In this document: positions 52,041 through 60,701 of the stretch, one piece after another
Layout: every line of letters starts with the position of its first letter
How positions within the stretch are numbered: the stretch's first letter is position 1
Origin: Thauera aromatica_A
GTDB lineage: Bacteria > Pseudomonadota > Gammaproteobacteria > Burkholderiales > Rhodocyclaceae
DNA: 64,000 nucleotides
Assembly (NCBI RefSeq): GCF_023093595.1
Contig: NZ_JALLIK010000110.1
Location: 124,001 to 188,000, forward strand
Direction of reading: 5' to 3'
Translations under genes and position numbers: made by a program
The notes under the pieces: generated by a model
What the model saw: only the letters and a program-made list of their open reading frames with translations
Database searches by the model: none
What the model was told of the DNA's origin: nothing

Positions 52041-53114
52041 TCAGAAGGTGTGGTTCACACCGACCACGAAGCTGCTGGCGTTCTCGTCGGCGCCCTGGCC
52101 CGCGGTGCTGGCGAGGAGGCTGTGCGAGGTCGCGTCGTCGTTGCTGATGCGGGCGTAGCCGGTGTACAGCGTGGTGCGCTTCGACAGGCTGTGGAAGTAA
52201 TACACCGTCCAGCCGTCGGCATCGGTGTCGTCGGTGTCGTTGTCGGCAGCGGCGTAGCTCAGGCGGACCGAGCCGGCGGCGCTGACCGGGACGATGGCGC
52301 CGAGCGCCCAGACGTCGTTGGTGTCGCCATCAACCCTGGCGTCGTCGACGCTGTTGTACATACCGGTGACCTTGACGACCTTGAAGTCGTAGGACGCACC
52401 GACGAACCATTCCTTCTTGGTTTCGTCGGAGCCGGCGATCGCGTAAGTACCGGCGGTGACCGCGCTGGCATCCTGCTTGACCTGGCTGTAGATCAGGCCA
52501 ACGGAGAGCGGGCCGTTGTTGTACTGGGCGCCGATCTGGGCGAGGTCGCCGGCGGTGCGGTTTTCGTCCTGGTTGACTTCGTTGAAGCCGTAGATGGCGT
52601 TCACGGTCAGGCCGCCGAAGTCCGGCGAGATGTAGTTGATCGAGTTGTTGATGCGGGACGCGCTGCCGGCCTGGATGTTGGAGCCGTTGGCGCCGACAAA
52701 CTTGTGGTAGGGGCTGAGCGGGACGATCGCCGAGGTATCGTACTTGGCGACGTAGAAGTAGCCCGGGGCGTACTGACGGCCGGCGCCGACGAAGCCGAAG
52801 CCGCCCTGCAGACCGACGAACTGCTGGCGCGCACGCAGGCCGCCGGCGGTGCCAACGCCTTCGTTCTTGTCGAGGTCGATGCTGTATTCGAGGGTGAACA
52901 GTGCCTTCAGGCCATTGCCGAGGTCTTCGCTGCCCTTGAAGCCGAGGCGCGAGCCGGCGATGCCGCCGCTCTCAATGCCGTTGAATTTGTTGTCGTCGTA
53001 CTTGCCGAAGCCATAGTAAACGTCGGCGATACCATAGACGGTGACGTTCGACTGCGCGAAGACCGGGGCCGAAATCAGGCCGGCGACGGCCAGCGCGATC
53101 AGTTTCTTCTGCAT
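52041..53114 (-). CDS. Trimeric general porin (Gram-negative porin family), copy 2
   Basis: A 357-residue outer-membrane porin: signal peptide MQKKLIALAVAGLISAPVFA, mature QSNVTVYGIADVYYGFGKYD, C-terminal GVNHTF. The first 110 residues are nearly superimposable on copy 1 and divergence is concentrated in loop regions (AGDLAQIGAQYNNGP). The ATG has a strong AGGAGA. It is convergent with copy 1 across hicAB and divergent from rpoH. Confidence 0.94.
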   Translation of the reverse strand: MQKKLIALAVAGLISAPVFAQSNVTVYGIADVYYGFGKYDDNKFNGIESGGIAGSRLGFKGSEDLGNGLKALFTLEYSIDLDKNEGVGTAGGLRARQQFVGLQGGFGFVGAGRQYAPGYFYVAKYDTSAIVPLSPYHKFVGANGSNIQAGSASRINNSINYISPDFGGLTVNAIYGFNEVNQDENRTAGDLAQIGAQYNNGPLSVGLIYSQVKQDASAVTAGTYAIAGSDETKKEWFVGASYDFKVVKVTGMYNSVDDARVDGDTNDVWALGAIVPVSAAGSVRLSYAAADNDTDDTDADGWTVYYFHSLSKRTTLYTGYARISNDDATSHSLLASTAGQGADENASSFVVGVNHTF

Positions 53115-53330
53115 GTGTTTCTCCTCAAATTGAAGTTGAGACCCAGGCGTTCGCCTCGGCCCTACTCACCTCTCTGGCGAGAAGTTGCAACGATTCTGCA
53201 AACCGCCCGCCGCCCTTGCAAGCCCGAGCGCACCGAAACGCCACATTCCGGGGATTCTTGTTGCAGGCGTGCAACAGAACACCCGGGTAAGCGGTGACGC
53301 GCTACGTCTCCCCCGGAACTCATCCCCTTC

Positions 53331-53357
53331 TTAGCACTCCCACGCCGCGAGTGCTAA
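53331..53357 (+). promoter_or_regulatory. Perfect CIRCE operator upstream of rpoH
   Basis: TTAGCACTC, nine bases, GAGTGCTAA: an exact match to the CIRCE inverted repeat bound by the heat-shock repressor HrcA. It ends 28 bases before the rpoH ATG, where it would block transcription. It also lies about 216 bases upstream of divergent porin copy 2, too far to be its main operator. Confidence 0.93.
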
Positions 53358-53385
53358 TATTTGCCCGAAAGGAGGAATCAAGCCC

Positions 53386-54237
53386 ATGTCCCAAGCCCTG
53401 ATGTTTCCCGTTCCCGCCGCCGGCAGTCTGGACCAGTACATCCAGACCGTAAACCGGATGCCGATGCTCAGCGAGCAGCAGGAAGTGGAGCTGGCGACAC
53501 GCTTGCGCGAAGAAGCCGATGTGGAAGCCGCACGCCAGCTGGTGATGTCGCACCTGCGCGTGGTCGTGGCCATCGCCCGCGGCTACCTGGGGTACGGCCT
53601 GCCCCACGCCGACCTGATCCAGGAAGGCAACGTCGGCCTGATGAAGGCAGTCAAGCGCTTCGACCCGGCGCGCGGCGTGCGCCTGGTGTCGTTCGCGATC
53701 CACTGGATCAAGGCCGAGATCCACGAGTACATCCTGAAGAACTGGCGCCTGGTGAAGATCGCCACCACCAAGGCCCAGCGCAAGCTGTTCTTCAACCTGC
53801 GCAGCCTGAAGCGCGACAGCACCACGCTGAACCCCGGCGAAGTCGACGCCATCGCCACCCAGCTCGGGGTCAAGCCCGAAGAAGTAGTGGAGATGGAAAC
53901 CCGCCTCGGCGGGCGCGACATCCCGCTCGATGCCGGCAGCGACGACGAGGACGAGCGCTTTGCCCCCATCGCCTACCTGCCCGACCCCCACGCTGAACCG
54001 TCCGAAGTGCTGGAGCAGGCCCAGCTCGCCTACCTGCAGGACCGCGGCCTGAAGAGCGCGCTCGCCGGGCTCGACGAACGCAGCCGCGCCATCGTCCAGC
54101 GCCGCTGGCTCACCGAAGACCGCAGCGCCACCTTGCATGAGCTGGCGGCCGAATACGGCGTCTCGGCCGAGCGCATCCGCCAGATCGAAGCCAAGGCGAT
54201 GCAGAAGATGCGCGGCATGCTCGCCGCGGTGGCGTAA
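53386..54237 (+). CDS. rpoH: RNA polymerase heat-shock sigma factor sigma-32
   Basis: A 283-residue sigma-70 family factor. Region 2 has DLIQEGNVGLMKAVKRFDP (about residues 76-94) and VSFAIHWIKAEIHEYI; the RpoH box is KAQRKLFFNLRSLKR (about 128-142), a feature of sigma-32 and its FtsH-dependent turnover; region 4 has HELAAEYGVSAERIRQIEAKAMQKMR. A strong AGGAGG precedes the ATG. The CIRCE element upstream indicates HrcA control in addition to any sigma-32 autoregulation. Confidence 0.97.
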   Translation: MSQALMFPVPAAGSLDQYIQTVNRMPMLSEQQEVELATRLREEADVEAARQLVMSHLRVVVAIARGYLGYGLPHADLIQEGNVGLMKAVKRFDPARGVRLVSFAIHWIKAEIHEYILKNWRLVKIATTKAQRKLFFNLRSLKRDSTTLNPGEVDAIATQLGVKPEEVVEMETRLGGRDIPLDAGSDDEDERFAPIAYLPDPHAEPSEVLEQAQLAYLQDRGLKSALAGLDERSRAIVQRRWLTEDRSATLHELAAEYGVSAERIRQIEAKAMQKMRGMLAAVA

Positions 54238-54293
54238 CCCAGCGCGCTTCCCGCGCAGTCTCGAAGGCCGAAAGCCGGCGCCCGCTCCGGCGC

Positions 54294-54950
54294 CTACTTG
54301 CCGTCGAGCAGTGCCTGGATGTCGGCGACCACCACGTCCGCGGTTTCGCCATGGCGCAGGTACAGGCGCAGTCGGCCCTGGGGGTCGAAGACGTAGGTGC
54401 CGGCGCTGTGGTCGACGGTGTAATGACCTTCGAGATCGCCGCTCTTGCGGTAGAACACACGGAATTCCTTCGCCACCGCGGCGATTTCCTCGGCGCTGCC
54501 GGTGAGGCCGAGAAAGCGCGGATCGAACAGCGGCACGTATTCGGCGAGCAGCGCGGGGGTGTCGCGCTCGGGGTCGACGGTGACGAACACCACCTGCACG
54601 CGCTCGCCGTCGGCGCCGAGGCGGCCGATAACCTCGCTCATCCCCGACAGCGCGGTGGGGCAGACATCCGGGCACTGGGTATAGCCGAAGAACAGGGTCA
54701 CGACCTTGCCGCGGAAATCGGCCAGGCTGCGCACCTGGCCGTGGTGATCGGTGAGGGTGAAGCCCTTGCCGTAGTCGGCGCCGCTGATGTCGGTGCTGCG
54801 GAACACCGGTTCGGGCGGCGCGCAGGCGGCGAGCACGCCGAGCGCGAGCAGCCCGAGCGCAGCCGCGCGCAACCGGCGCAGAAGGCGCGGATAGAGGGTG
54901 GAGGGGGTGGAGGGGGTGGAGGGGGTGGAGGGGGTGGAGCTGAAACCCAT
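54294..54950 (-). CDS. SCO1/SenC/PrrC family copper metallochaperone
   Basis: A 218-residue lipoprotein-like protein with a hydrophobic signal ending LGVLAACAPP (lipobox LAAC, about residue 42) and a thioredoxin-fold SCO domain: Cu-binding CPDVC (about 94) and His in DHSAGTYVFDP (about 180). It supplies Cu to the CuA centre of cytochrome c oxidase. The N-terminus before the signal is an STP repeat. It is the last gene of the cox operon and convergent with rpoH. Confidence 0.9.
   Translation of the reverse strand: MGFSSTPSTPSTPSTPSTLYPRLLRRLRAAALGLLALGVLAACAPPEPVFRSTDISGADYGKGFTLTDHHGQVRSLADFRGKVVTLFFGYTQCPDVCPTALSGMSEVIGRLGADGERVQVVFVTVDPERDTPALLAEYVPLFDPRFLGLTGSAEEIAAVAKEFRVFYRKSGDLEGHYTVDHSAGTYVFDPQGRLRLYLRHGETADVVVADIQALLDGK
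54898..54939. repeat. 9-bp tandem repeat in the 5' end of the SCO gene
   Basis: GTGGAGGGG is repeated 4.7 times without mismatch. On the coding (minus) strand it specifies repeated Ser-Thr-Pro triplets. Because the unit is a multiple of three, copy-number change would alter protein length without a frameshift. Confidence 0.9.
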
Positions 54951-55125
54951 GGCAGGACCTGTGCTATCGCGATTCGGCAATCGTTCGATGGTAGCCCTTT
55001 GCCGCCCGCGCCGGAACCCGGTGCGACACCGTGCCGCAGCCCTTGCCCTGCCCGCCCAGCGGTGCCAGCCCCTGCCGCGCCCCCCCTGCCGTACCGCCCC
55101 TGCCATGCCCCCCTCGCACGCGCAC

Positions 55126-56022
55126 TCACCACCGCAGGTAGTGGTCGGCCAGCAGCGCGGCGAACAGCCCGAACAGGTAGGTGATCGAGAAGCGGAAGGT
55201 GCGCCGCGCCCGCGCGTCACTGTAGCTGCGGTACAGCTGCCAGGCGCGGCGGATGAACTCCGCCCCCAGCGCCAGCGCCACCCCGAGGTAGAGCGCGCCG
55301 CTCATCCGGGTGGCGAACGGCAGCAGGGTGACGCCGAACAGGATCAGCGTGTACAGCAGCACCGACAGCCGGGTGAACGCCGGACCGTGGGTCACCGGCA
55401 GCATCGGCAGACCGGCGCGGGCGTAGTCGGCGCTGCGGTACAGCGCCAGCGCCCAGAAGTGCGGCGGGGTCCACGCGAAGATGATCAGGAACAGCAGCAA
55501 GGCGTCGGCCGGGACTTCCCCCGCCACCGCCGCCCAGCCGAGCACCGGCGGCATCGCCCCCGATGCCCCGCCGATGACGATGTTCTGGGGGGTGCGCGGC
55601 TTCAGGAACGCCGTATACACCACCGCGTAGCCGACGAAAGTGGCGAGCGTCAGCCACATCGTCAGCGGATTGACCGCCTGGTGCAGCACCGTCAGGCCGC
55701 AGCCGCCGAGCACGCCGGCAAAGGCCAGCGCTTCGGCCGGCGCCAGTTCGCCGCGCGGCAGCGGACGGGCGCGGGTGCGCGTCATGCGGGCGTCGAGCTG
55801 CTGTTCGAGCAGGCAGTTCATCGCCGCCGCCGCCCCGGCGACGCAGGCGATACCCACGGTGGCGGCGAATACGGTGAGCGCATCGGGCAGGCCCACGGGC
55901 ACGGCGAGGAACATGCCGATCACCGCGCAGAACACGATCAGGGTATTCACCCGTGGCTTGGTCAGGGCGTAGAAGGCGCGCAGGCGGCTGGCGCGGGCAG
56001 CGTCCAGGGCGAACGTTTTCAT
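55126..56022 (-). CDS. ctaB: Heme O synthase (protoheme IX farnesyltransferase)
   Basis: A 298-residue UbiA-superfamily membrane enzyme that adds a farnesyl group to haem B. The Asp-rich/Arg motif is MTRTRARPLPRGEL (about residues 84-97), with NCLLEQQLDARM before it and TPPHFWALALYRSADYARAG (about 185-204) as the second. The ATG overlaps the ctaA stop (ATGA). The product is passed to CtaA to make haem A for the aa3 oxidase. Confidence 0.96.
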   Translation of the reverse strand: MKTFALDAARASRLRAFYALTKPRVNTLIVFCAVIGMFLAVPVGLPDALTVFAATVGIACVAGAAAAMNCLLEQQLDARMTRTRARPLPRGELAPAEALAFAGVLGGCGLTVLHQAVNPLTMWLTLATFVGYAVVYTAFLKPRTPQNIVIGGASGAMPPVLGWAAVAGEVPADALLLFLIIFAWTPPHFWALALYRSADYARAGLPMLPVTHGPAFTRLSVLLYTLILFGVTLLPFATRMSGALYLGVALALGAEFIRRAWQLYRSYSDARARRTFRFSITYLFGLFAALLADHYLRW

Positions 56023-57194
56023 CCTCTTTCCTCCTCGATCGTGTGCAGCGCGGCGGCCCCATCCCGTGCCCCGGCGACCGGCAGCGGGCGCGGCGCGCCG
56101 AGGCGGAACACGATCCACACCATCACCCCGAGCAGCAGCGCCGCGCCGGCGTTGTGCGCGGCGGCCAACGCCAGCGGCAGCGACAGCAGCACGTTGGCGA
56201 TGCCCAGACCGAGCTGGAGCGCGAGCACGGCGAGCAGCGCCGCGCCCAGATCGACGGTGGCGCGGCGCCGGCACAGCGCCATGCCGAGCACGGCGAGCGC
56301 GCCGCCGGCGACGAGCGCGCCGAGGCGGTGCGACCAGTGGATGGCGGTGAGCGCGGCGTTCGACAGCAGCTCGCCCTCGGCCGTCATCCCCAGCTCGCGG
56401 ACGACATGAAAGGCATTGGCGTAGTCCGCCGCGGGCGCGAAGCTGCCGTGGCAGGTGGGAAAATCAGGGCACGCAAGAGCAGCGTAGTTGGTGCTGGTCC
56501 AGCCCCCGAGGGCGATCTGGAGGACGAGCAGGACGAAGGCGAGGCGGGCCCCGGTACGCAGCCGCTCGATCCGCTCCAGCGCCCCGGCGCGGGGCGGGCG
56601 TACCCCCGCGGGCGCAACGGTGCCGATCCACAGCGCAGCGCAGGCGCGCAGCGTCAGCCAGCCCAGCAGCGCCAGCGTCGTCAGCCCGCCGAGCAGGTGG
56701 GCGGTGACGATCGCCGGCTTGAGCAGCAGGGTCACCGTCCATTTGCCCAGCAGGCCCTGGAACAGCACCACACCGAGCAGGCCGAAGGCCAGCCCGGGCG
56801 CGGCGCGCGGGCTGGCGCGCAGACGCCAGGCGAGCGCGGCGACGGCGACGATCAGCAGGCCGAGGCTGGCGGCGAGGTAGCGGTGGATCATCTCCTTCCA
56901 CGCCTTGGGCAGGCTCACCGGGCCGTCGGGTGCGGCAGCCTGGGCGTCGCGGATCGCATCCGCGGCGTGCGCCGGACTAGGGGTGCCGTAACAGCCCGGC
57001 CAGTCCGGGCAGCCGAGGCCGGCATCGGCCAGGCGCACGTAGGCGCCGAAGACGACGACGACCAAGGTCAGCGCCAGCGCCGCGAGCAGCAGCCCACGAT
57101 ACAGCGCCAGGGCGCCGCCAGCAGGCGCCGTACGCGCCCCGGGTGCGGCGCCTGCTGGCGGCGGCGAGCGAAGGGAGGCGGAGCGGGCGCTCAC
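56019..57194 (-). CDS. ctaA: Heme A synthase
   Basis: A 391-residue eight-helix membrane enzyme converting haem O to haem A. Two repeats each carry paired His positions (GGKW-type regions: EMIHRYLAASLGLL and AIHWSHRLGALVAGG; TAHLLGGLTTLALLG and AAAHNAGAALLL). Cys pairs in GCPDWPGC and CPDFPTC resemble the ECLI/ECLII loop cysteines. The GTG start overlaps the upstream stop by four bases. Terminal regions are Pro/Ala rich. Confidence 0.94.
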   Translation of the reverse strand: MSARSASLRSPPPAGAAPGARTAPAGGALALYRGLLLAALALTLVVVVFGAYVRLADAGLGCPDWPGCYGTPSPAHAADAIRDAQAAAPDGPVSLPKAWKEMIHRYLAASLGLLIVAVAALAWRLRASPRAAPGLAFGLLGVVLFQGLLGKWTVTLLLKPAIVTAHLLGGLTTLALLGWLTLRACAALWIGTVAPAGVRPPRAGALERIERLRTGARLAFVLLVLQIALGGWTSTNYAALACPDFPTCHGSFAPAADYANAFHVVRELGMTAEGELLSNAALTAIHWSHRLGALVAGGALAVLGMALCRRRATVDLGAALLAVLALQLGLGIANVLLSLPLALAAAHNAGAALLLGVMVWIVFRLGAPRPLPVAGARDGAAALHTIEEERG

Positions 57195-57877
57195 GGCCGC
57201 GCCCCCGGGGGCGTGCGCCCGAGGCCGGAATACTTGAGCAGGCGCTGCAGGTCGCGGCTCAGCGCCTGCGCCGCAGCGGTGCGTCCGGGAGCGTCGTCGA
57301 AACGCATCATCCGCTGCCCCAGTGGATCGACCAGATAGATCGTGCCCGGCGCCGCCGGTGCCAGCACCTCCAGCCAGGCGGCATCGGCCCGGGCGAGGCG
57401 CAGCCCGCCGCCAGGCGGATGGGCGGACGGGGCACCGGCGGGGGCGCTGGAAAGGTGTTCGGCCGCGGGCTCGCCGCCGTCGGTGATCAGCCACACCCGG
57501 CCGACGCGCGCCATCTCCCTGGCCTGGGCGAGGTGCGCCTGGCGCGACACGTAGAGCGCGCGGGCGCAGGCAGCGTCGCAGGCCGCAGGGGCGGTGATGA
57601 GCAGCGTCCACCGCCCTTCCAGTTCGGCCCGCGCCAGCGCCGGCTGCCCGCCGGCGCCGTCGAGGACGGTGGCGGGCAAGGGTACGGGCGCGAGCAGGGT
57701 GCCGTGGTTCACCCGTCCCTGCGGCGGCCACAGGTAGAACATCAGGTAGGACGCCAGCACCGGCAGCACGCAGACCACGGCGAGCAGCAGCAGCGTGCGG
57801 CGCGCCCGGCGGCGCACCGCGGGCGGCAGCGGGGGCGCCGGTTCAGCGTCCGGCGCGGCGAAGGTCGGGCTGGTCAT
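57191..57877 (-). CDS. SCO-like membrane protein of the cox operon, CxxxC retained, His ligand absent
   Basis: A 228-residue protein with one membrane helix (about residues 27-50) and a periplasmic thioredoxin-like region. CDAAC (residues 100-104) matches the CxxxC of SCO proteins, and TIYLVDPLGQRMMRF resembles the SCO TYVFDPQGR segment, but the conserved His before it is replaced (APAAPGT). Similar unnamed proteins occur between SURF1 and ctaA genes in beta-proteobacteria. A thiol-redox role in CuA assembly is plausible; Cu binding is doubtful. Overlaps SURF1 by 35 bases. Confidence 0.7.
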   Translation of the reverse strand: MTSPTFAAPDAEPAPPLPPAVRRRARRTLLLLAVVCVLPVLASYLMFYLWPPQGRVNHGTLLAPVPLPATVLDGAGGQPALARAELEGRWTLLITAPAACDAACARALYVSRQAHLAQAREMARVGRVWLITDGGEPAAEHLSSAPAGAPSAHPPGGGLRLARADAAWLEVLAPAAPGTIYLVDPLGQRMMRFDDAPGRTAAAQALSRDLQRLLKYSGLGRTPPGARP

Positions 57878-58763
57878 GGCGTCTCCGCAAGATCAGGCGC
57901 CGGGCATGGCCGGCGGTCAGCACGGCGGCGAGCGCCGCCAGGGCATACCACTGGAAGGCGTAGCCGCGATGGCGCTCGACGCCGGCCGCGGGCGGCAGCC
58001 AGGCGCGCGCCAGGCCGTCGGCCGCAGCCGACGTCTGCTGCACGATCCACGGCGCGATGCAGCCCGGGCCGTCCGCTCCGGCACGGGCGCCGGCGCACGG
58101 CGCGAGGCTGATTCCCGGCTGCACGCCGAGTCGCGCCGGGTCGAGCACCTGCCACCGCCGCCCATCCACGTCCGGCCCGCCCCGCGCCAGGGTGAAGGGC
58201 GAAGCCTCGGGCAGGTGCAGGCGCCCTTCGAGCGCCACGCGCCCGGCCGCGGCCGGCACTTCGGGCAGTTCGCCGCGGTCGGTTCCGGCCGCCACCCAGC
58301 CGCGATCGACCAACACCACACCCGAGCCGTCGGCCAGGCGCAGCGGCGTCAGCACGTGATAGCCGGCGCGGCCCCGGTGGGTGCGGTTGTCGAGGAACAC
58401 GGTGGCCGCCGCCAGCCACTCCCCTTCCAGCCGCAGGGGCTGCCCGGGGCGCAGACCGGGGGCGCCGGGAGCGGCGGCGAGCGCCGCGTCGGCCGGGGCG
58501 CTCCGGGCCGGCCCCTGCGCGACGGCATCGAGCGCGGCCTGCAGTTCGGTTTTGTCCTGCGCGCGCCGCAGCTGCCAGTTGCCGAGTGCGACGGTGAGCG
58601 TGACCATCGCCACGCCCGCCAGCAGGGCGAGGCCGTCGCGCAGCCAGGCCCGCCCCGCCCCGCCCCCTCCTGCGGTCTTCTCTCCTGAAGCCTTCCTCCT
58701 TCCGGGAGCCTTGCCGCCTGGCGTGCACCCGGGCGGCAGTCCGCTGGCGCCTGGCGTCGACAT
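57843..58763 (-). CDS. SURF1 family cytochrome oxidase assembly protein
   Basis: A 306-residue protein with two helices (about residues 42-62 and 272-290) flanking a periplasmic domain; LGNWQLRRAQDKTELQAALD, LDNRTHRGRAGYHVLTPL and VDRGWV are SURF1 signatures. It helps insert haem A into subunit I. The N-terminal 40 residues are Gly/Pro rich. The ATG at 58763 follows GGGGGG; a GTG 24 bases earlier is possible. Confidence 0.92.
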   Translation of the reverse strand: MSTPGASGLPPGCTPGGKAPGRRKASGEKTAGGGGAGRAWLRDGLALLAGVAMVTLTVALGNWQLRRAQDKTELQAALDAVAQGPARSAPADAALAAAPGAPGLRPGQPLRLEGEWLAAATVFLDNRTHRGRAGYHVLTPLRLADGSGVVLVDRGWVAAGTDRGELPEVPAAAGRVALEGRLHLPEASPFTLARGGPDVDGRRWQVLDPARLGVQPGISLAPCAGARAGADGPGCIAPWIVQQTSAAADGLARAWLPPAAGVERHRGYAFQWYALAALAAVLTAGHARRLILRRRHDQPDLRRAGR

Positions 58764-58794
58764 CGATGTGCCCCCCTGCCCGATCACGATCCGC

Positions 58795-59670
58795 TCACAG
58801 CCAATACACGACGACGAACAGGATCAGCCACACGCCGTCGACGAAATGCCAGTACCAGGCCGCGGCCTCGAAGCCGAAGTGGTGCTCGGGACTGAAGTGT
58901 CCGGCGAACGCGCGCAACAGCATCACGATCAACATCAGCGCGCCGACCGTCACGTGCAGTCCGTGAAAGCCGGTGAGCAGGTAGAAGGTGGCACCGTAGA
59001 TGCCGCTGTTGAGCCGCAGCCCGAGCTCGCTCCAGGCGTGGCCGTATTCGTAGGCCTGGAGGCCGATGAACAGCAGGCCGAGGGCGATGGTCAGCGCCAG
59101 CCCGAGCTTGAGCTGGCCGCGCCGCGCCTGCAACAGGCCATGGTGCGCCCACGTCAGGGTGGCGCCCGAGCTGAGCAGGATCAGGGTGTTGAGCGCCGGG
59201 ATGCCCCAGGCCCCCATCGGCGTGAAGGGGTCGGCGCCGCTCGGCGTATACGGCCCGGCGGTGGGCCAGGCACCGGTGAAGCCGGGCCACAGCAGGGCCT
59301 CGTTGGCGCCCGCGGCGAGCCAGGGCACGGCGAGCACGCGGGCGTAGAACAGGGCGCCGAAGAAGGCGGCGAAGAACATCACTTCGGAGAAGATGAACCA
59401 GCCCATCGACCAGCGGAAGGAGCGCACCACCCGCCGCCCGTAGAGGCCGGACTCGGATTCATGCACGACCTGCCCGAACCAGCCGAACAGCATGTAAGCG
59501 AGAACCGCAACGCCGCCGAAGAACAGCCACGGCCCGGACGGCGCCCGGTTCAGCCACAGCGCCGCACCGGCGCCGAACAGCAGCAGCGCGACGGCGCCGA
59601 TGATCGGGTAGATCGACGGCGCGGGGACGAAATAACGCTCCGCCGAATGCATTCTGGAAGCCTGGCTCAT
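58795..59670 (-). CDS. ctaE: Cytochrome c oxidase subunit III
   Basis: A 291-residue seven-helix subunit of the aa3 oxidase. Conserved stretches are MGWFIFSEVMFFAAFFGA (about 90-107), LLSSGATLTWAHHGLL (about 163-178), AYEYGHAW, and FHGLHVTVGALML with HHFGFEAAAWYWHFVDGVW near the C-terminus. It stabilises subunit I proton uptake. It starts MSQASRMHSAERYFVP. Confidence 0.96.
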   Translation of the reverse strand: MSQASRMHSAERYFVPAPSIYPIIGAVALLLFGAGAALWLNRAPSGPWLFFGGVAVLAYMLFGWFGQVVHESESGLYGRRVVRSFRWSMGWFIFSEVMFFAAFFGALFYARVLAVPWLAAGANEALLWPGFTGAWPTAGPYTPSGADPFTPMGAWGIPALNTLILLSSGATLTWAHHGLLQARRGQLKLGLALTIALGLLFIGLQAYEYGHAWSELGLRLNSGIYGATFYLLTGFHGLHVTVGALMLIVMLLRAFAGHFSPEHHFGFEAAAWYWHFVDGVWLILFVVVYWL

Positions 59671-59735
59671 GGTCTGCTCTCCATTGCGTTCCCCGTTTCC
59701 CTGTCGGCCCCGCACCCCTGTCCGCCCCCGGCTGG

Positions 59736-59963
59736 CTAGGCGGCCCCGGCGCGCGCGAGCACCCACTGCACGATCGCCACCAGGCCGAGGACGAAGGCCA
59801 GCCCGGCGAGCACGCCGGCCACCACCACCGCCCTGGGGTCGAGCCGCGCCGCGTCCTCGTGCCAGGCGCGGCCCTTGCGGATCCCGGCGAAGGACCACAG
59901 CACCGCGCGCAGCGTTGCCCAGAACCCGGCGCGGTGCGGCGGCGGCCCGTCCCCGCCGCTCAT
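59736..59963 (-). CDS. DUF2970 small membrane protein
   Basis: A 75-residue protein with one C-terminal helix (about residues 45-70) and the DUF2970 core FWATLRAVLWSFAGIRKGRA. This family is found between ctaG and ctaE in beta-proteobacteria. Its function is unknown; association with oxidase biogenesis is inferred from position. Its ATG overlaps the ctaG stop (ATGA). Confidence 0.85.
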   Translation of the reverse strand: MSGGDGPPPHRAGFWATLRAVLWSFAGIRKGRAWHEDAARLDPRAVVVAGVLAGLAFVLGLVAIVQWVLARAGAA

Positions 59964-60580
59964 GTCGCCCCTCCCCCCGGCCCGTTCACCGCAGCGGAAG
60001 TGCTGCGCCCCTGGAGCATGAAGAAGGTGTAGGACAGGGTGATGACCCTGATCTCGTCGGGCAGCGCCGGATCGACGACGAACACCACCGGCATGGTCCG
60101 CACTTCGCCCGGCGCCAGGGTCTGCTGGGTGAAGCAAAAGCAGTCCATCTTGTTGAAGTAGCGCGCCGCCCGCTGCGGGCCGTAGCTCGGCACAGCCTGG
60201 CCGGTGACCGCCACCGCGCCGGGGTTCGACACTTCGTAATCGACGTGCACGAGCTCGCCCGGATGAACCTCGATCGAGCGCTGCCGCGGCTGGAAGCGCC
60301 ATGGCAGGTCGTGGAGGTTGGCGTCGAACTGGACGAGGATGCGGCGGCTGCGATCGACCTGGGAATTTCCCGCCGCAGGGCCGGCCAGGCGCGCCGCCGC
60401 GCGCGCGCCCTGCTCGGCCTCGGGGCGGAGGAAGTTGTTGATCCCGGTGACTTCGCAGATCTGCTCGTAGAACGGCACGAGCAGGAAACCGAAGCCGAAC
60501 ATCACCGCCGCCGACACCACCAGGCGCAGCAGCAGGCGGCGGTTGTCGGCAGCGCGGCGGTCGCGGACAGGGGCGTTCAT
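59960..60580 (-). CDS. ctaG: Cytochrome c oxidase assembly protein CtaG (Cox11)
   Basis: A 206-residue protein with one N-terminal helix (about residues 18-40) and a periplasmic immunoglobulin-like domain carrying the Cu-binding CFCF motif (MDCFCFTQQTLAPGE, about 140-154). It delivers Cu to CuB of subunit I. FYEQICEVTGINNFL is a family signature. The ATG overlaps the preceding small-protein stop. Confidence 0.96.
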   Translation of the reverse strand: MNAPVRDRRAADNRRLLLRLVVSAAVMFGFGFLLVPFYEQICEVTGINNFLRPEAEQGARAAARLAGPAAGNSQVDRSRRILVQFDANLHDLPWRFQPRQRSIEVHPGELVHVDYEVSNPGAVAVTGQAVPSYGPQRAARYFNKMDCFCFTQQTLAPGEVRTMPVVFVVDPALPDEIRVITLSYTFFMLQGRSTSAAVNGPGGGAT

Positions 60581-60696
60581 CGGCCGAAGACCTGGTACTT
60601 GAGGATGACGAAGACGAAGAAGGCGGCGGCCACCGCGGCGAGCATCAGCCCGGTGCGGCGGTTGGCAGTCCTGCGGTCACGGTCGCTGGGGTGCAT
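60577..60696 (-). CDS. Cytochrome oxidase small assembly protein
   Basis: A 39-residue single-helix protein (MHPSDRDRRTANRRTGLMLA, then a hydrophobic helix ending KYQVFGR). Proteins of this size and pattern occur between ctaD and ctaG in beta-proteobacteria and are described as small oxidase assembly proteins. It fits exactly between ctaD (5-base gap) and ctaG (4-base overlap). Confidence 0.75.
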   Translation of the reverse strand: MHPSDRDRRTANRRTGLMLAAVAAAFFVFVILKYQVFGR

Positions 60697-60701
60697 GATA
60701 T

